The notes: generated by a model not told the origin, from the letters alone. A stretch of 39,043 nt of DNA from Vulcaniibacterium tengchongense (GCF_003814555.1 NZ_RKQN01000008.1:1-39043); one strand, 5' to 3'; positions 24,679 to 31,811 are shown, numbered from the stretch's first letter. Program-made: numbers and translations.

Positions 24679-25155
24679 TCACTCCTTCGGCACCCCTTTT
24701 TTGCGGCTGCCGCCGCCGCCGAGGTGGAAGGTCATCGGCCCCTTGACGGTCTGATTGCCCTGCACCACGCCGCCGATGCTTTCGGCATTGACCGTGGGGC
24801 CCTCGCGGCGTTGTGCCGGGCGCGACGGCGCCGGCTCGGCGCCGAGCATGCGCAACGCGGCGGCCTTCAGTTCCGGGCTCGCGCGGCGGAAGTGCGCTAC
24901 CAGGTTCGCCTCTTCCTCGGCCAGCCGCTCACCGACCGAGCGCGCGCCCGTCAGCACGTACAGCACGTCCAGCCCCTTCGCTTCGATGCCCGCCAGGTAC
25001 TGCGCGGTCGGCTGCCGTCGCCCGCTCTCGTAGTTCCGCTGCGTGACCGGAGTGACGCCCAGCGCGTTCGCGAGATCTTCCTGCTTCAGCCCCAGGCGTT
25101 CGCGCTCGAAGCGGAGCCGGTACCCGGCGTCTTCCATGTTCCAGATCGTTTCCAT
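24679..25155 (-). CDS. CI-type HTH repressor, short form
   Basis: About 158 residues. An XRE/Cro-CI helix-turn-helix at about residues 12-60 (LRFERERLGLKQEDLANALGV and TPVTQRNYESGRRQP). There is no S24/LexA-type peptidase domain, so RecA-stimulated self-cleavage is not expected. The C-terminus ends with GVVQGNQTVKGPMTFHLGGG, a beta-like motif. It probably binds the palindrome at 25167-25184 to hold the early promoter off. Start choice is uncertain: ATG 25155 has no usable spacing to a Shine-Dalgarno and might be nearly leaderless; ATG 25137 is the alternative. Confidence 0.85.
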   Translation of the reverse strand: METIWNMEDAGYRLRFERERLGLKQEDLANALGVTPVTQRNYESGRRQPTAQYLAGIEAKGLDVLYVLTGARSVGERLAEEEANLVAHFRRASPELKAAALRMLGAEPAPSRPAQRREGPTVNAESIGGVVQGNQTVKGPMTFHLGGGGSRKKGVPKE

Positions 25156-25160
25156 TCCTG

Positions 25161-25190
25161 TTGACACCGAAACGTTTGTTTCGGTACGCT
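25161..25190 (+). promoter_or_regulatory. Early rightward promoter with embedded operator
   Basis: TTGACA at 25161-25166 is a perfect -35. TACGCT at 25185-25190 is a plausible -10 with an 18-base spacer. The spacer is exactly the 18-base palindrome CCGAAAC-GTTT-GTTTCGG (25167-25184). A repressor bound there would block RNA polymerase. The promoter would drive the gp16-like regulator, Ogr and replication genes. Confidence 0.75.
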
Positions 25191-25220
25191 CTCCGTGGGT
25201 TAGCCAAACTTTGAGCAAGT

Positions 25221-25508
25221 ATGCACAAAAGTGCGAACACGCCCACAAAGCGGGGGAAAGCGCGGCACCCCTTCCAGGGGCCTAGCGCGGAGGCGCGCGA
25301 GCGCGTGCTGGCCGACCTCGACGCACGGGGCATCAGCATCCGCGGCTGGGCGCGTGCGAACGGCGTCAAAGCGAGCGCCGTCTACCACCTGCTCAGCGGC
25401 AAGAACAAGGGGCGCCGAGGGGAAGCGCATCGCGCTGCGGTGTTGCTCGGCTTGAAGTCGGGCGCGATCGAGGATCAACAGGGGGAATCGGAGCATGGGG
25501 GACTTTAG
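25221..25508 (+). CDS. BcepMu gp16-family DNA-binding regulator
   Basis: 95 residues. The pattern LDARGISIRGWARANGVKASAVYHLLSGKNKGRRGEAHRAAVLLGLK (from about residue 32) matches the BcepMu gp16 family of phage-associated HTH proteins. It occupies the Cro/Cox position: first gene opposite the repressor, just after the operator-promoter. It likely turns off the repressor or controls early genes. Its end overlaps the Ogr start by 14 bases. Confidence 0.8.
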   Translation: MHKSANTPTKRGKARHPFQGPSAEARERVLADLDARGISIRGWARANGVKASAVYHLLSGKNKGRRGEAHRAAVLLGLKSGAIEDQQGESEHGGL

Positions 25509-25818
25509 TCACCGCAAGCGTGTCGTTTTCCGCTGCGAGGCCTGCGGCGGCGTGCTGATCAAGCGCACCAGCTATCTGTCGCACCGGTACCTGCGCCACG
25601 ACACCTACGTCTGCGACAACCCGGTGTGCTCGGCCAGCTATACCGGCCACACCGAGCTCACCGCGATCGCCAGCCCGAGCGGCATGCCGGGCGCCCGCCC
25701 AAGCGAGCTGCCCGAAGCGCCGGCCTATGCGCGAAACCTCGCGCTGAAGGCCTACCGCGCCCAGCAACTCAACCAGCTCGACCTGCTGGACGAGCCGCCC
25801 GCCAACACCGACCACTGA
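25495..25818 (+). CDS. ogr: Ogr/Delta-type late transcription activator
   Basis: 107 residues (P2 Ogr 72). Zinc ligands C14-x2-C17 and C40-x4-C45 with the family stretch GGVLIKRTSYLSHRYLRHDTYVCDN. Ogr/Delta proteins bind DNA upstream of late promoters and contact RNA polymerase alpha. The proposed targets here are the three TGTA-N11-TACA sites. P2 ogr follows gene D; here it is in the early operon, second after the switch, so late activation is tied directly to early transcription. Confidence 0.9.
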   Translation: MGDFSHRKRVVFRCEACGGVLIKRTSYLSHRYLRHDTYVCDNPVCSASYTGHTELTAIASPSGMPGARPSELPEAPAYARNLALKAYRAQQLNQLDLLDEPPANTDH

Positions 25819-25825
25819 GCTCGCG

Positions 25826-26110
25826 ATGCACCGCACCATCGAACTGGCGGCTCTGCCGTCGACGCTACAGCTTTGCCTGCAGACAGCCGACCGCTGCGGT
25901 GGGCTCGTGCAGGTCACGCCGCGGGGCGCGTTCGTGCCGCGCATGTTCCACGCGCAGGAGGTCGGCGCCCGCTATGCCGCGGGCGATGTCGCCGCCCTGC
26001 TCGCGCTGGGCCTGCTGGCGCGTAGTTCCCGCTCCGACAACTTCGTGCGCGCCACCGACGCCGGCGTCGAGCTGCTGAATACCGGCTACTGCCGTAGCGA
26101 GGTGGCGTGA
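25826..26110 (+). CDS. Hypothetical early protein
   Basis: 94 residues; no family recognised. Predicted mainly helical with a possible winged-helix-like C-terminus (VAALLALGLLARSSRSDNFVRATDAGVELL), reminiscent of small phage DNA-binding proteins. It is in the early operon between ogr and the replication protein and overlaps the next start (TGATG). Confidence 0.65.
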   Translation: MHRTIELAALPSTLQLCLQTADRCGGLVQVTPRGAFVPRMFHAQEVGARYAAGDVAALLALGLLARSSRSDNFVRATDAGVELLNTGYCRSEVA

Positions 26111-26319
26111 TGAGGCCGGACAGCGGATGGGCCACGGTGCAGATGCCGTGCCTGGTTTCGAGCAACCCGCAACACAAGCCGACCTACGTGCTGCCGGCGC
26201 TGAAGGAGCGGGAAGCGGCGGCGCTGCGCGCCGACATCGAGGCGTTCGTACGCCGCGGCGGGCAGATCGAGCGCGTGGCCACGCCGCGGCCGAACGCGCG
26301 CAACGGGCGCAAGGCCTGA
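26110..26319 (+). CDS. Hypothetical small early protein
   Basis: 69 residues. The segment PALKEREAAALRADIEAFVRRGGQIERV followed by a basic tail suggests a nucleic-acid-binding helix-turn-helix-like or regulatory peptide. No family recognised. ATG 26110 overlaps the stop of the previous gene; a GTG three bases earlier is also in frame. Confidence 0.65.
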   Translation: MRPDSGWATVQMPCLVSSNPQHKPTYVLPALKEREAAALRADIEAFVRRGGQIERVATPRPNARNGRKA

Positions 26320-26323
26320 TCGC

Positions 26324-29011
26324 ATGCAGCACGATATCCGCCAGCAGGTCGTGCAGCGCCTGGAGCGCGACTACGGCCTGAAGCATCGCCCGGGCACGGA
26401 CTACATGCGCGGCGGCAAGTGCCCCGCGTGCGGCAAGAAGGAGCTCTACACGAGCTATCTGAAGCCCTGGGTTGTGCGGTGCGGCCGGCAGGCCAAGTGC
26501 GGCCGCGAGCTGCACGTCAAGGACCTCTACGACGACCTGTTCGACGACTGGTCCAAGCGCTTCGCGCAGACGCCGGAGGCCCCCGCCGCCGCGGCGGACG
26601 CGTACCTGCAGTACAACCGCGGCTTCGACCTCTCCGGCCTGCGGGGGCTCTACACGCAGGAGCACTACTACGACCGCAGGCTGCAGGCCGGCACCGCCAC
26701 CGTGCGCTTCGCCCTGCGAAAGGGCGGCTACTGGGAGCGGCTGATCGACCGGCCGCACCGCTTCGGCAAGCAGAAGGCCCGGTTCAAGCCCGGCGAGAGC
26801 TACGCCGGGGTCTGGTGGATTGCGCCGGCGGTCGACGAACAGCTGGATACCGTGAGCGAGCTGTGGATCGTCGAGGGCATCTTCGACGCCATCGCGCACA
26901 TGCAGCACGGCGCCGCCGCCGTGTCGGCGATGAGCAGCAACGCCTTCCCGGACGAGTCGCTGCGCGAACTGGCCAAGCGCCGCGCCGGCAACCTGCCGAC
27001 GCTCATCTGGGCCCTGGACAACGAGCCCGGCGCCCGCGACTACATCCGCAAGCACGTCCGCCGGGCCGAGGCGATGGGCTTTCGCTGCCGCGCCGCGCAG
27101 ATCCCGCAGCCGGACGGCCGGAAGGTGGACTGGAACGACCTGCACCTGCGCGCGCAGGCGCATGCCGACGCCGCCGAGCGCGCCAAGCAGTGGGAGGCGG
27201 ACATTGCCGAGGCGCGCTACCAGGGCGACCTGCTGCTCGCGAAGAGCGCGATGGACAAGGGCCTGCTGATGCACGCCCACGACGGCCGCGCCGAGTTCCA
27301 CCTCGAACACCGCTCGCGCCTGTACTGGTTCGAGTTCGACCAGGCGCGTTTCGAGAAGCTGAAGCGCGAGAAGGACGTCGCCTATGACGAGCTCGAGGAG
27401 GACGAGGAACGCCGGCTGCGCCGCGCGGCGTCCACCGTGTACGAAATCGCCAACTGCTACCCCGAGGCGCTGTATTTCCAGCGCAACGAGGTCACCGACG
27501 AGTCCTGGTACTTCTTCCGCGTCGATTTCCCGCACGATGCGCCGAGCGTCAAGGGCACGTTCACCGCGTCCCAGACCCTCAACGCCCCGGCCTTCCGGGA
27601 CCGCCTGGCCAGCTTCGCGCCCGGCGCCGTGTTCGACGGCACCGGCGCGCAGCTGATCCACGTGATGAAGGACCAGCTGTACAACATCAAGACCGTCGAG
27701 GCGATCGATTTCCTCGGCTACAGCAAGGAACACCGCGCCTACCTGCTCGGCGACATCGCGGTGCGCGACGGCGAGCTGGTGCAGGCCAACGCCGAGGACT
27801 ACTTCGAATTCGACAAGCTGCGGCTCAAGAGCACGCAGAAGTCCATCCGCTTGCGCCTGCAGCGCGACCCGGAGGAGTATCGCGAGGACTGGCTGCCGTG
27901 GCTGTGGACGTGCTTCGGCAGCCACGGAGTGGTCGCGCTTGCGTTCTGGTTCGGCTCGCTGTTCGCGGAGCAAATCCGCGAGACGTATGAGTCGTTTCCC
28001 TTCCTCGAAGCCACCGGCGAGGCCGGCGCCGGCAAGACCACGCTGCTGACCTTCCTCTGGAAGCTGCTGGGCCGCGCGGACTACGAGGGCTTCGACCCGG
28101 CCAAATCGTCCGTCGCCGGCCGCTCCCGCGCCATGGGCCAGATTGCCAACATGCCGGTGGTGCTGCTGGAGGCCGACCGCAGCACGCCGGACAAGGCGCA
28201 CGCCAAGAGCTTCGACTGGGACGAGCTCAAGGACTTTTTCGGCGGCGGCACGCTGCGCACGCGCGGCGTGCGCAACGGCGGCAACGAGACCTACGAGCCG
28301 CCGTTCCGCGGCACGATCGTCATCAGCCAGAACGCCGCGGTGGACGCGTCCGAGGCGATCCTCACCCGCATCGTCAAGCTGCACTTCAAGCGGCCCAACG
28401 TCACTACGGAAAGCCGCGAGGCCGCGGACAACCTGAACGCGCTGCCGGTGGAGGCGGTGAGCCACTTCATGCTGAAGGCGGTGCGCGCCGAGGGCCAGAT
28501 CCTGGCCAAGTTCGCCGAGCGCGTGCGCGTGTACGAGGCGGCGCTACGCGAGAAAAAGGACATCCGCATCGAGCGCGTGATCAAGAACCACGCGCAGATG
28601 CTGGCGCTGCTGGACTGCCTGCGCATCGTCGTGCCGCTGACCGCCGAAATGGTGGAGACCACGCGGCAGGCGCTGGTCGAAATGGCGCTGGAGCGGCAGC
28701 GTGCCATCAGCGCGGACCACCCGCTGGTGGCCGAGTTCTGGGAAGTCTACGAGTACCTGGAGGGTCTCAGCGACCACCCCGTTGTCAACCACTCGCGCGA
28801 CCCGAACGTCATCGCGATCAATCTCAACGAATTCGCGGCCAAGGCCGCTTATCACTCGCAGCAGCTGGCCGACCTGAAGGTGCTGCGCACGCTGCTGCGC
28901 GACTCGCGGCGGCACAAGTGCCTCGATGCCAACGTCGCCGTGAACAGCCTCATCCGGGCAAACCGCGGCGAAGGCTCGCCCATCATCAAGTGCTGGACGT
29001 TCCGCAAATGA
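26324..29011 (+). CDS. Replication protein: zinc ribbon, Toprim primase and helicase
   Basis: 895 residues. A primase-type zinc ribbon at about residues 33-60 (CPACGKK ... CGRQAKCG). The Toprim domain has VEGIFDAI at about 183-190 and ALDNEPGARD at about 229-238. A C-terminal helicase ATPase has the P-loop GEAGAGKTT at about 565-573, then VVLLEADRS and TIVISQNA (sensor-like). It likely primes and unwinds phage DNA, replacing P2 gpA, a rolling-circle initiator that is absent here. So replication probably does not follow the P2 scheme, and its origin need not be inside this gene. Last gene of the early operon. Confidence 0.85.
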   Translation: MQHDIRQQVVQRLERDYGLKHRPGTDYMRGGKCPACGKKELYTSYLKPWVVRCGRQAKCGRELHVKDLYDDLFDDWSKRFAQTPEAPAAAADAYLQYNRGFDLSGLRGLYTQEHYYDRRLQAGTATVRFALRKGGYWERLIDRPHRFGKQKARFKPGESYAGVWWIAPAVDEQLDTVSELWIVEGIFDAIAHMQHGAAAVSAMSSNAFPDESLRELAKRRAGNLPTLIWALDNEPGARDYIRKHVRRAEAMGFRCRAAQIPQPDGRKVDWNDLHLRAQAHADAAERAKQWEADIAEARYQGDLLLAKSAMDKGLLMHAHDGRAEFHLEHRSRLYWFEFDQARFEKLKREKDVAYDELEEDEERRLRRAASTVYEIANCYPEALYFQRNEVTDESWYFFRVDFPHDAPSVKGTFTASQTLNAPAFRDRLASFAPGAVFDGTGAQLIHVMKDQLYNIKTVEAIDFLGYSKEHRAYLLGDIAVRDGELVQANAEDYFEFDKLRLKSTQKSIRLRLQRDPEEYREDWLPWLWTCFGSHGVVALAFWFGSLFAEQIRETYESFPFLEATGEAGAGKTTLLTFLWKLLGRADYEGFDPAKSSVAGRSRAMGQIANMPVVLLEADRSTPDKAHAKSFDWDELKDFFGGGTLRTRGVRNGGNETYEPPFRGTIVISQNAAVDASEAILTRIVKLHFKRPNVTTESREAADNLNALPVEAVSHFMLKAVRAEGQILAKFAERVRVYEAALREKKDIRIERVIKNHAQMLALLDCLRIVVPLTAEMVETTRQALVEMALERQRAISADHPLVAEFWEVYEYLEGLSDHPVVNHSRDPNVIAINLNEFAAKAAYHSQQLADLKVLRTLLRDSRRHKCLDANVAVNSLIRANRGEGSPIIKCWTFRK

Positions 29012-29076
29012 GCGCCCGGGCGACCAACGCGAACCGGCGGCCTTCAGGCGGCGTTCCGCAGATCCGGGCTAGCCGC

Positions 29077-29373
29077 TCACGCAGCGGTGGCATGCAGCCT
29101 CACGCCCAGCGCTCGGGTGACCTTGAGCACCGTGGCGAAGTCGGGGTTGCGATCGCCGGAAAGCGCCTTGTACAGGCTCTCGCGCGACAGGCCCGCGTCG
29201 CGTGCGACCTTGCTCATGCCTTGAGCGCGGGCGATGTCGCCCAGGGCCTTGGCGATGAAGGCGGCATCGCCATCGGCTTCGGCGATGCACGCGTCCAGAT
29301 AGAGCGCCATTTCCTCCGGGGTGCGGAGGTGTTCGGCGACGTCGTAGTTTTCGAGGGTGGTTTTCTTGCTCAT
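29077..29373 (-). CDS. Antitoxin, HI1420-type HTH
   Basis: 98 residues. The N-terminus (ENYDVAEHLRTPEEMALYLDACIAEADGD) and the HTH (ARAQGMSKVARDAGLSRESLYKALSGDRNPDF) are typical of the probable addiction module antidote family that follows HI1419-like toxins. It neutralises the upstream toxin and represses the pair. Oriented against the early operon. Confidence 0.9.
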   Translation of the reverse strand: MSKKTTLENYDVAEHLRTPEEMALYLDACIAEADGDAAFIAKALGDIARAQGMSKVARDAGLSRESLYKALSGDRNPDFATVLKVTRALGVRLHATAA

Positions 29374-29430
29374 AGCCGCACTCCTGCGCGTCTTGATGAA
29401 ATTCGCCGGCCTCTCTTGGGGTGGCGTGAA

Positions 29431-29718
29431 CTAAAGCCCGTCTTTCAGCTCCCGTGCTTTGCGGATGTCCGCTTGCTGCGTGGACTTGTCGCCGCCGGCC
29501 AGCAGGATGACCAGCTCGTTGCCGCGTTGCGTGTAGTACACCCGGTAACCGGGGCCGACATCGATGCGCAGCTCGGACACGCCGCCTTCCAGATTGCGGT
29601 GATCGCCCGGATTGCCGGCCGCCAGCCGCTCGATGCGCGCCTGGATCCGGGCGCGGCCGGCCAGATCTTTCAAGCCATCGATCCACTTCCTGAATTCCGG
29701 GGTGCGCTTGATCTGCAT
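29431..29718 (-). CDS. Toxin, RelE/ParE superfamily (HI1419-type)
   Basis: 95 residues. It has the family features TPEFRKWIDGLKD, RIQARIERLAAGNPGDHRNLEGGVSELRID (middle), GYRVYYTQRG and LLAGGDKSTQQADIRKA at the end. Members usually act on ribosome-bound mRNA or gyrase; the target here is unknown. The toxin precedes the antitoxin, as in other HI1419/HI1420 pairs, and a palindrome lies just upstream. Confidence 0.9.
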   Translation of the reverse strand: MQIKRTPEFRKWIDGLKDLAGRARIQARIERLAAGNPGDHRNLEGGVSELRIDVGPGYRVYYTQRGNELVILLAGGDKSTQQADIRKARELKDGL

Positions 29719-29726
29719 GGGGCAAC

Positions 29727-29744
29727 TGTAGCCTACCGGCTACA
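29727..29744 (-). promoter_or_regulatory. Operator palindrome of the toxin-antitoxin pair
   Basis: TGTAGCC-TACC-GGCTACA is a perfect 7-4-7 inverted repeat starting 9 bases upstream of the toxin ATG. Autoregulation by the HTH antitoxin at such a site is usual. Total length 18 with N10 between TGTA and TACA, so it differs from the 19-base late-gene sites. Confidence 0.7.
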
Positions 29745-29766
29745 CTTTCGCAATCCCAGCCCCCGG

Positions 29767-29795
29767 TTGACAGGCGCGGTCGACGAGCGCACGAT
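29767..29795 (+). promoter_or_regulatory. Putative promoter of the C4-type RNA leader
   Basis: TTGACA at 29767-29772 is a perfect -35. CACGAT at 29790-29795, 17 bases further, is a weak -10. Transcription would begin near 29802, just before the first antisense target at 29810. This matches the constitutive leader promoters of P1 and P4 immunity regions. Confidence 0.55.
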
Positions 29796-29809
29796 CCGCG
29801 GCAAGGAGC

Positions 29810-29829
29810 CTCATAACTCCGAGCACAAG
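29810..29829 (+). promoter_or_regulatory. Upstream C4 target (a/b pair 1)
   Basis: CTCATAAC (29810-29817) and GCACAAG (29823-29829) are exact complements of GTTATGAG (29962-29969) and CTTGTGC (29952-29958) in the C4-like RNA. A second target pair lies downstream at 29995-30031. Confidence 0.75.
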
Positions 29830-29889
29830 CGGCATCCGCGCCCGTCAGTCATCGCGGTTTTTTTGCGCCTGTCTTTCGAGCGCACCGAC

Positions 29890-29985
29890 GTGTCCTGCGT
29901 CGGGAGGGCGGCAGCCATACAACACCCGCAAGGGGAAAACTGCCCGCCGGACTTGTGCCCGGTTATGAGCCTCCCGACACCCTCG
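29890..29985 (+). ncRNA. C4/CI-type antisense immunity RNA
   Basis: The region folds as the C4 RNA of P1/P7 and CI RNA of P4. Closing stem GTCGGGAGG (29899-29907) pairs with CCTCCCGAC (29970-29978). Arm 1 is GCGGCAG (29908-29914) with CTGCC-C-GC (29940-29947), topped by CCC-GCAA-GGG (29925-29934). Arm 2 is CCGG (29947-29950) with CCGG (29959-29962). The loop of arm 2 carries CTTGTGC, and single-stranded GTTATGAG follows. Both are complementary to flanking targets. In P1 and P4 such RNA pairs with nascent leader RNA, blocks translation and causes Rho-dependent termination. Here it should silence the 30043 operon in a lysogen. Confidence 0.85.
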
Positions 29986-29994
29986 GTGCCGCGC

Positions 29995-30034
29995 CTCATA
30001 ACGCGTCTCCGAGGCTCAACCTCAGCACAAGGAG
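29995..30034 (+). promoter_or_regulatory. Downstream C4 target covering the ribosome binding site
   Basis: CTCATAAC (29995-30002) and GCACAAG (30025-30031) repeat the upstream target pair. The second half runs into the Shine-Dalgarno AAGGAG (30029-30034) of the GTG start at 30043. Pairing with the C4-type RNA would hide that Shine-Dalgarno. Confidence 0.75.
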
Positions 30035-30042
30035 ACGTCACC

Positions 30043-30264
30043 GTGTCCAACGACACCCAAGTTGCGCCCGCGCATCTGCGCCGCGCCATCGCCGCCGCGT
30101 TCGGCGAGATCGCCAACACCCTCGAATGGTCCCACCACGGCTGGCTGGCCTTGATGGCCAAGCTGGACGCCGCGGGCAAGCCCGCGGCCGAGCTGACGCT
30201 CGCCGAGGTGGTGGCCGCCATCCGCCAGGTCCACGACCAGCTGGGCGCGGAGGTGCAGCCGTGA
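30043..30264 (+). CDS. C4-controlled leader gene, hypothetical
   Basis: 73 residues from GTG 30043, with AAGGAG eight bases upstream. The open frame continues upstream, but that part encodes the RNA structure. The protein is helical (LRRAIAAAFGEIANTLEWSHHGWLALMAKLDAAG). It sits where P1 has icd/ant and P4 has eta, but I see no similarity to them. It overlaps the next gene as GTGA. Confidence 0.7.
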   Translation: MSNDTQVAPAHLRRAIAAAFGEIANTLEWSHHGWLALMAKLDAAGKPAAELTLAEVVAAIRQVHDQLGAEVQP

Positions 30265-30533
30265 ACGCCCCGAGCCAACCGCACGGCACGCCGTTGCCCA
30301 TCGGCGCCGATTACACCCTCACCGAGAAGGACATGGACCGCCTGTGGCGCGCGCAGGTCGCGGCGCAGCTGCTGGCCGCGCTCGATCACGAGGGCGCCAC
30401 GCACCTGGGCATCAGCCACGACGGCCCGGCCGCGGTCGCGGAATACATCGCGGAGGACGTGCTGGACGTCCTGCGCAATACGCAGCGCCAGGCGGCGCCG
30501 CACGAAGAGCCCCCCGGCGAAGACCTGATCTGA
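30261..30533 (+). CDS. Hypothetical small protein
   Basis: 90 residues from a GTG that overlaps the previous stop. Acidic and helical (TEKDMDRLWRAQVAAQLLAALDHEG..., AEYIAEDVLDVL). No family recognised. Second gene of the C4-controlled operon. Confidence 0.65.
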   Translation: MNAPSQPHGTPLPIGADYTLTEKDMDRLWRAQVAAQLLAALDHEGATHLGISHDGPAAVAEYIAEDVLDVLRNTQRQAAPHEEPPGEDLI

Positions 30534-30605
30534 GCCGAAGCGGGCCCGGCGGGCGGCGCGGCAACGCCGCCCCTGGGCCTTCCACCTGAAGCCTAGGAGG
30601 TTTCC

Positions 30606-31022
30606 ATGCAGCAGCAACCCGAAGTTCTGGCCACTGCGGCACCGCCGCAGGTATCCGGCACCGGACCCAGCGCGGAGGCTACCACGCGCGCCGCGGAGTC
30701 CATCGACCTTGCCGCTTCGCGCAGCGAATGCGCGGCCGTGGTGATGGTGCATATCCGGCGCAACCGCATCGGCGTGGTGGCCTCGCTCGACATGGGCGGC
30801 CTGCACACCGTCGCCCGGGTCTGGACGCGCGATCCGCGCGGCGGCTGGGCCACGCGCGACGCCGAGTTCATCGCCGAAGAGGACCGCATCGGCCTCGAGC
30901 TGGCGGAGTACCTGGACGCGCTGGATCTGCCCACGCGCGTCGCCGACATGTTGCCCCGGCCGCCGACCGCCGCCGGCGTCGCCGCGATGGCCGAGGCCGA
31001 GAAGGAGGTGCGCCGTGCTTGA
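30606..31022 (+). CDS. Hypothetical protein
   Basis: 138 residues with a strong Shine-Dalgarno (TAGGAGGT). The N-terminal 35 residues are Pro/Ala/Thr-rich and probably disordered; a compact domain follows (AAVVMVHIRRNRIGVVASLDMGG...WTRDPRGGWATRDAEF). No family recognised. It overlaps the next gene by 8 bases. Confidence 0.65.
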   Translation: MQQQPEVLATAAPPQVSGTGPSAEATTRAAESIDLAASRSECAAVVMVHIRRNRIGVVASLDMGGLHTVARVWTRDPRGGWATRDAEFIAEEDRIGLELAEYLDALDLPTRVADMLPRPPTAAGVAAMAEAEKEVRRA

Positions 31023-31188
31023 GCTCGCCCTGCTCTCGATCGCGCCGGCCGTGGGCGGCGCGCTGCTGTACCGGCTGTGGAGCACGCGCCCGCGGCGCGC
31101 CACGCACGCCGGCCTGGCCGTGGGCCAGATCCCCGTCGCCCTGCGCCGCCGGCGCATGGCCGTGCGCCGCGAGGTGACCCATGGCTGA
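31015..31188 (+). CDS. Small membrane protein (GTG start)
   Basis: 57 residues. GTG 31015 is preceded by AAGGAGGT at ideal spacing. A hydrophobic N-terminus (LELALLSIAPAVGGALLYRLW) is followed by a strongly basic tail (RRRRMAVRREV). Overlaps of 8 bases on both sides tie it into the operon. No family recognised. Confidence 0.65.
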   Translation: MLELALLSIAPAVGGALLYRLWSTRPRRATHAGLAVGQIPVALRRRRMAVRREVTHG

Positions 31189-31615
31189 GCGCAACGATGC
31201 GCCGCGCCGCTGGGCGCGCACGGTGGTGATCGACGGGGTGCTCGCGCTGCTGACGCACACGTACGACAGCGACGCGGAGCGCTACTGCATCGGATGCACC
31301 GTCCAAGCCGACCACGCCGAGGTGTCGATCAAGATCCACCTGTCGAAGCCCGCGACGCAAGATGCCTTCGACGACGCCGCCACCTGGCTCCCGCAGCAAT
31401 GCCTCGAGCGGGTCAAGCAGTTCGGCATGACGCCGGTCGAGCTCACGCCCGAGGAGGCCGCAGCCGCTGGCGAGGGCGCGCTCCCCACACTCAAGCGCAT
31501 AGTCGAGGCGGCCGACGCGCATCCGTTCAACCCTATCGGGCACGTCATCGAGCACGTCGTGCCTGAGGCGCGTGAGGTCGCCGCGCGCCATGCGCAGGAG
31601 CCCCGCCATGACTAA
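31181..31615 (+). CDS. Hypothetical protein
   Basis: 144 residues. A beta-rich first half (TVVIDGVLALLTHTYDSDAERYCIGCTVQADHAEVSIKIHL) and a helical second half. No family recognised. It ends in EPRHD, a sequence shared with the following gene's end because of an 18-base duplicated junction. Confidence 0.6.
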   Translation: MAERNDAPRRWARTVVIDGVLALLTHTYDSDAERYCIGCTVQADHAEVSIKIHLSKPATQDAFDDAATWLPQQCLERVKQFGMTPVELTPEEAAAAGEGALPTLKRIVEAADAHPFNPIGHVIEHVVPEAREVAARHAQEPRHD

Positions 31616-31811
31616 TAACAATCCTCGCGAGACCCCCCGCCCGCAGCGGGTGTGGGGCTACTACAACAACGGAAACCTGTGGGGCATCGCGCACACGCGC
31701 CGTGACGCAATCAAGGAGGTTGAGACGATCACGGGAGATCCGTGGGCGAAGGCGAAACGCTACATGGAAATCCACCGCGTCATCGTCACCAAGGAGCCCC
31801 GCCATGACTGA
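31608..31811 (+). CDS. Hypothetical small protein
   Basis: 67 residues. YYNNGNLWGIAHTRRDAIKEVETITGD suggests a small alpha/beta fold. GGAG nine bases upstream of ATG 31608; it overlaps both neighbours by 8 bases. No family recognised. Confidence 0.65.
   Translation: MTNNNPRETPRPQRVWGYYNNGNLWGIAHTRRDAIKEVETITGDPWAKAKRYMEIHRVIVTKEPRHD

Noticed and set aside
25865-28465. 866-codon minus-strand open frame
   Set aside because: Antisense to the replication protein, whose zinc ribbon, Toprim and P-loop motifs fix the true frame.
29727-29744. Fourth Ogr-type site
   Set aside because: The half-sites TGTA/TACA are present, but the spacing is N10 rather than N11, and the position just before the toxin gene fits an antitoxin operator.
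28918-30042. Long plus-strand frame upstream of the 30043 gene
   Set aside because: It crosses the antisense toxin-antitoxin genes and the C4-type RNA. Only the part from GTG 30043, with a Shine-Dalgarno, is supported.
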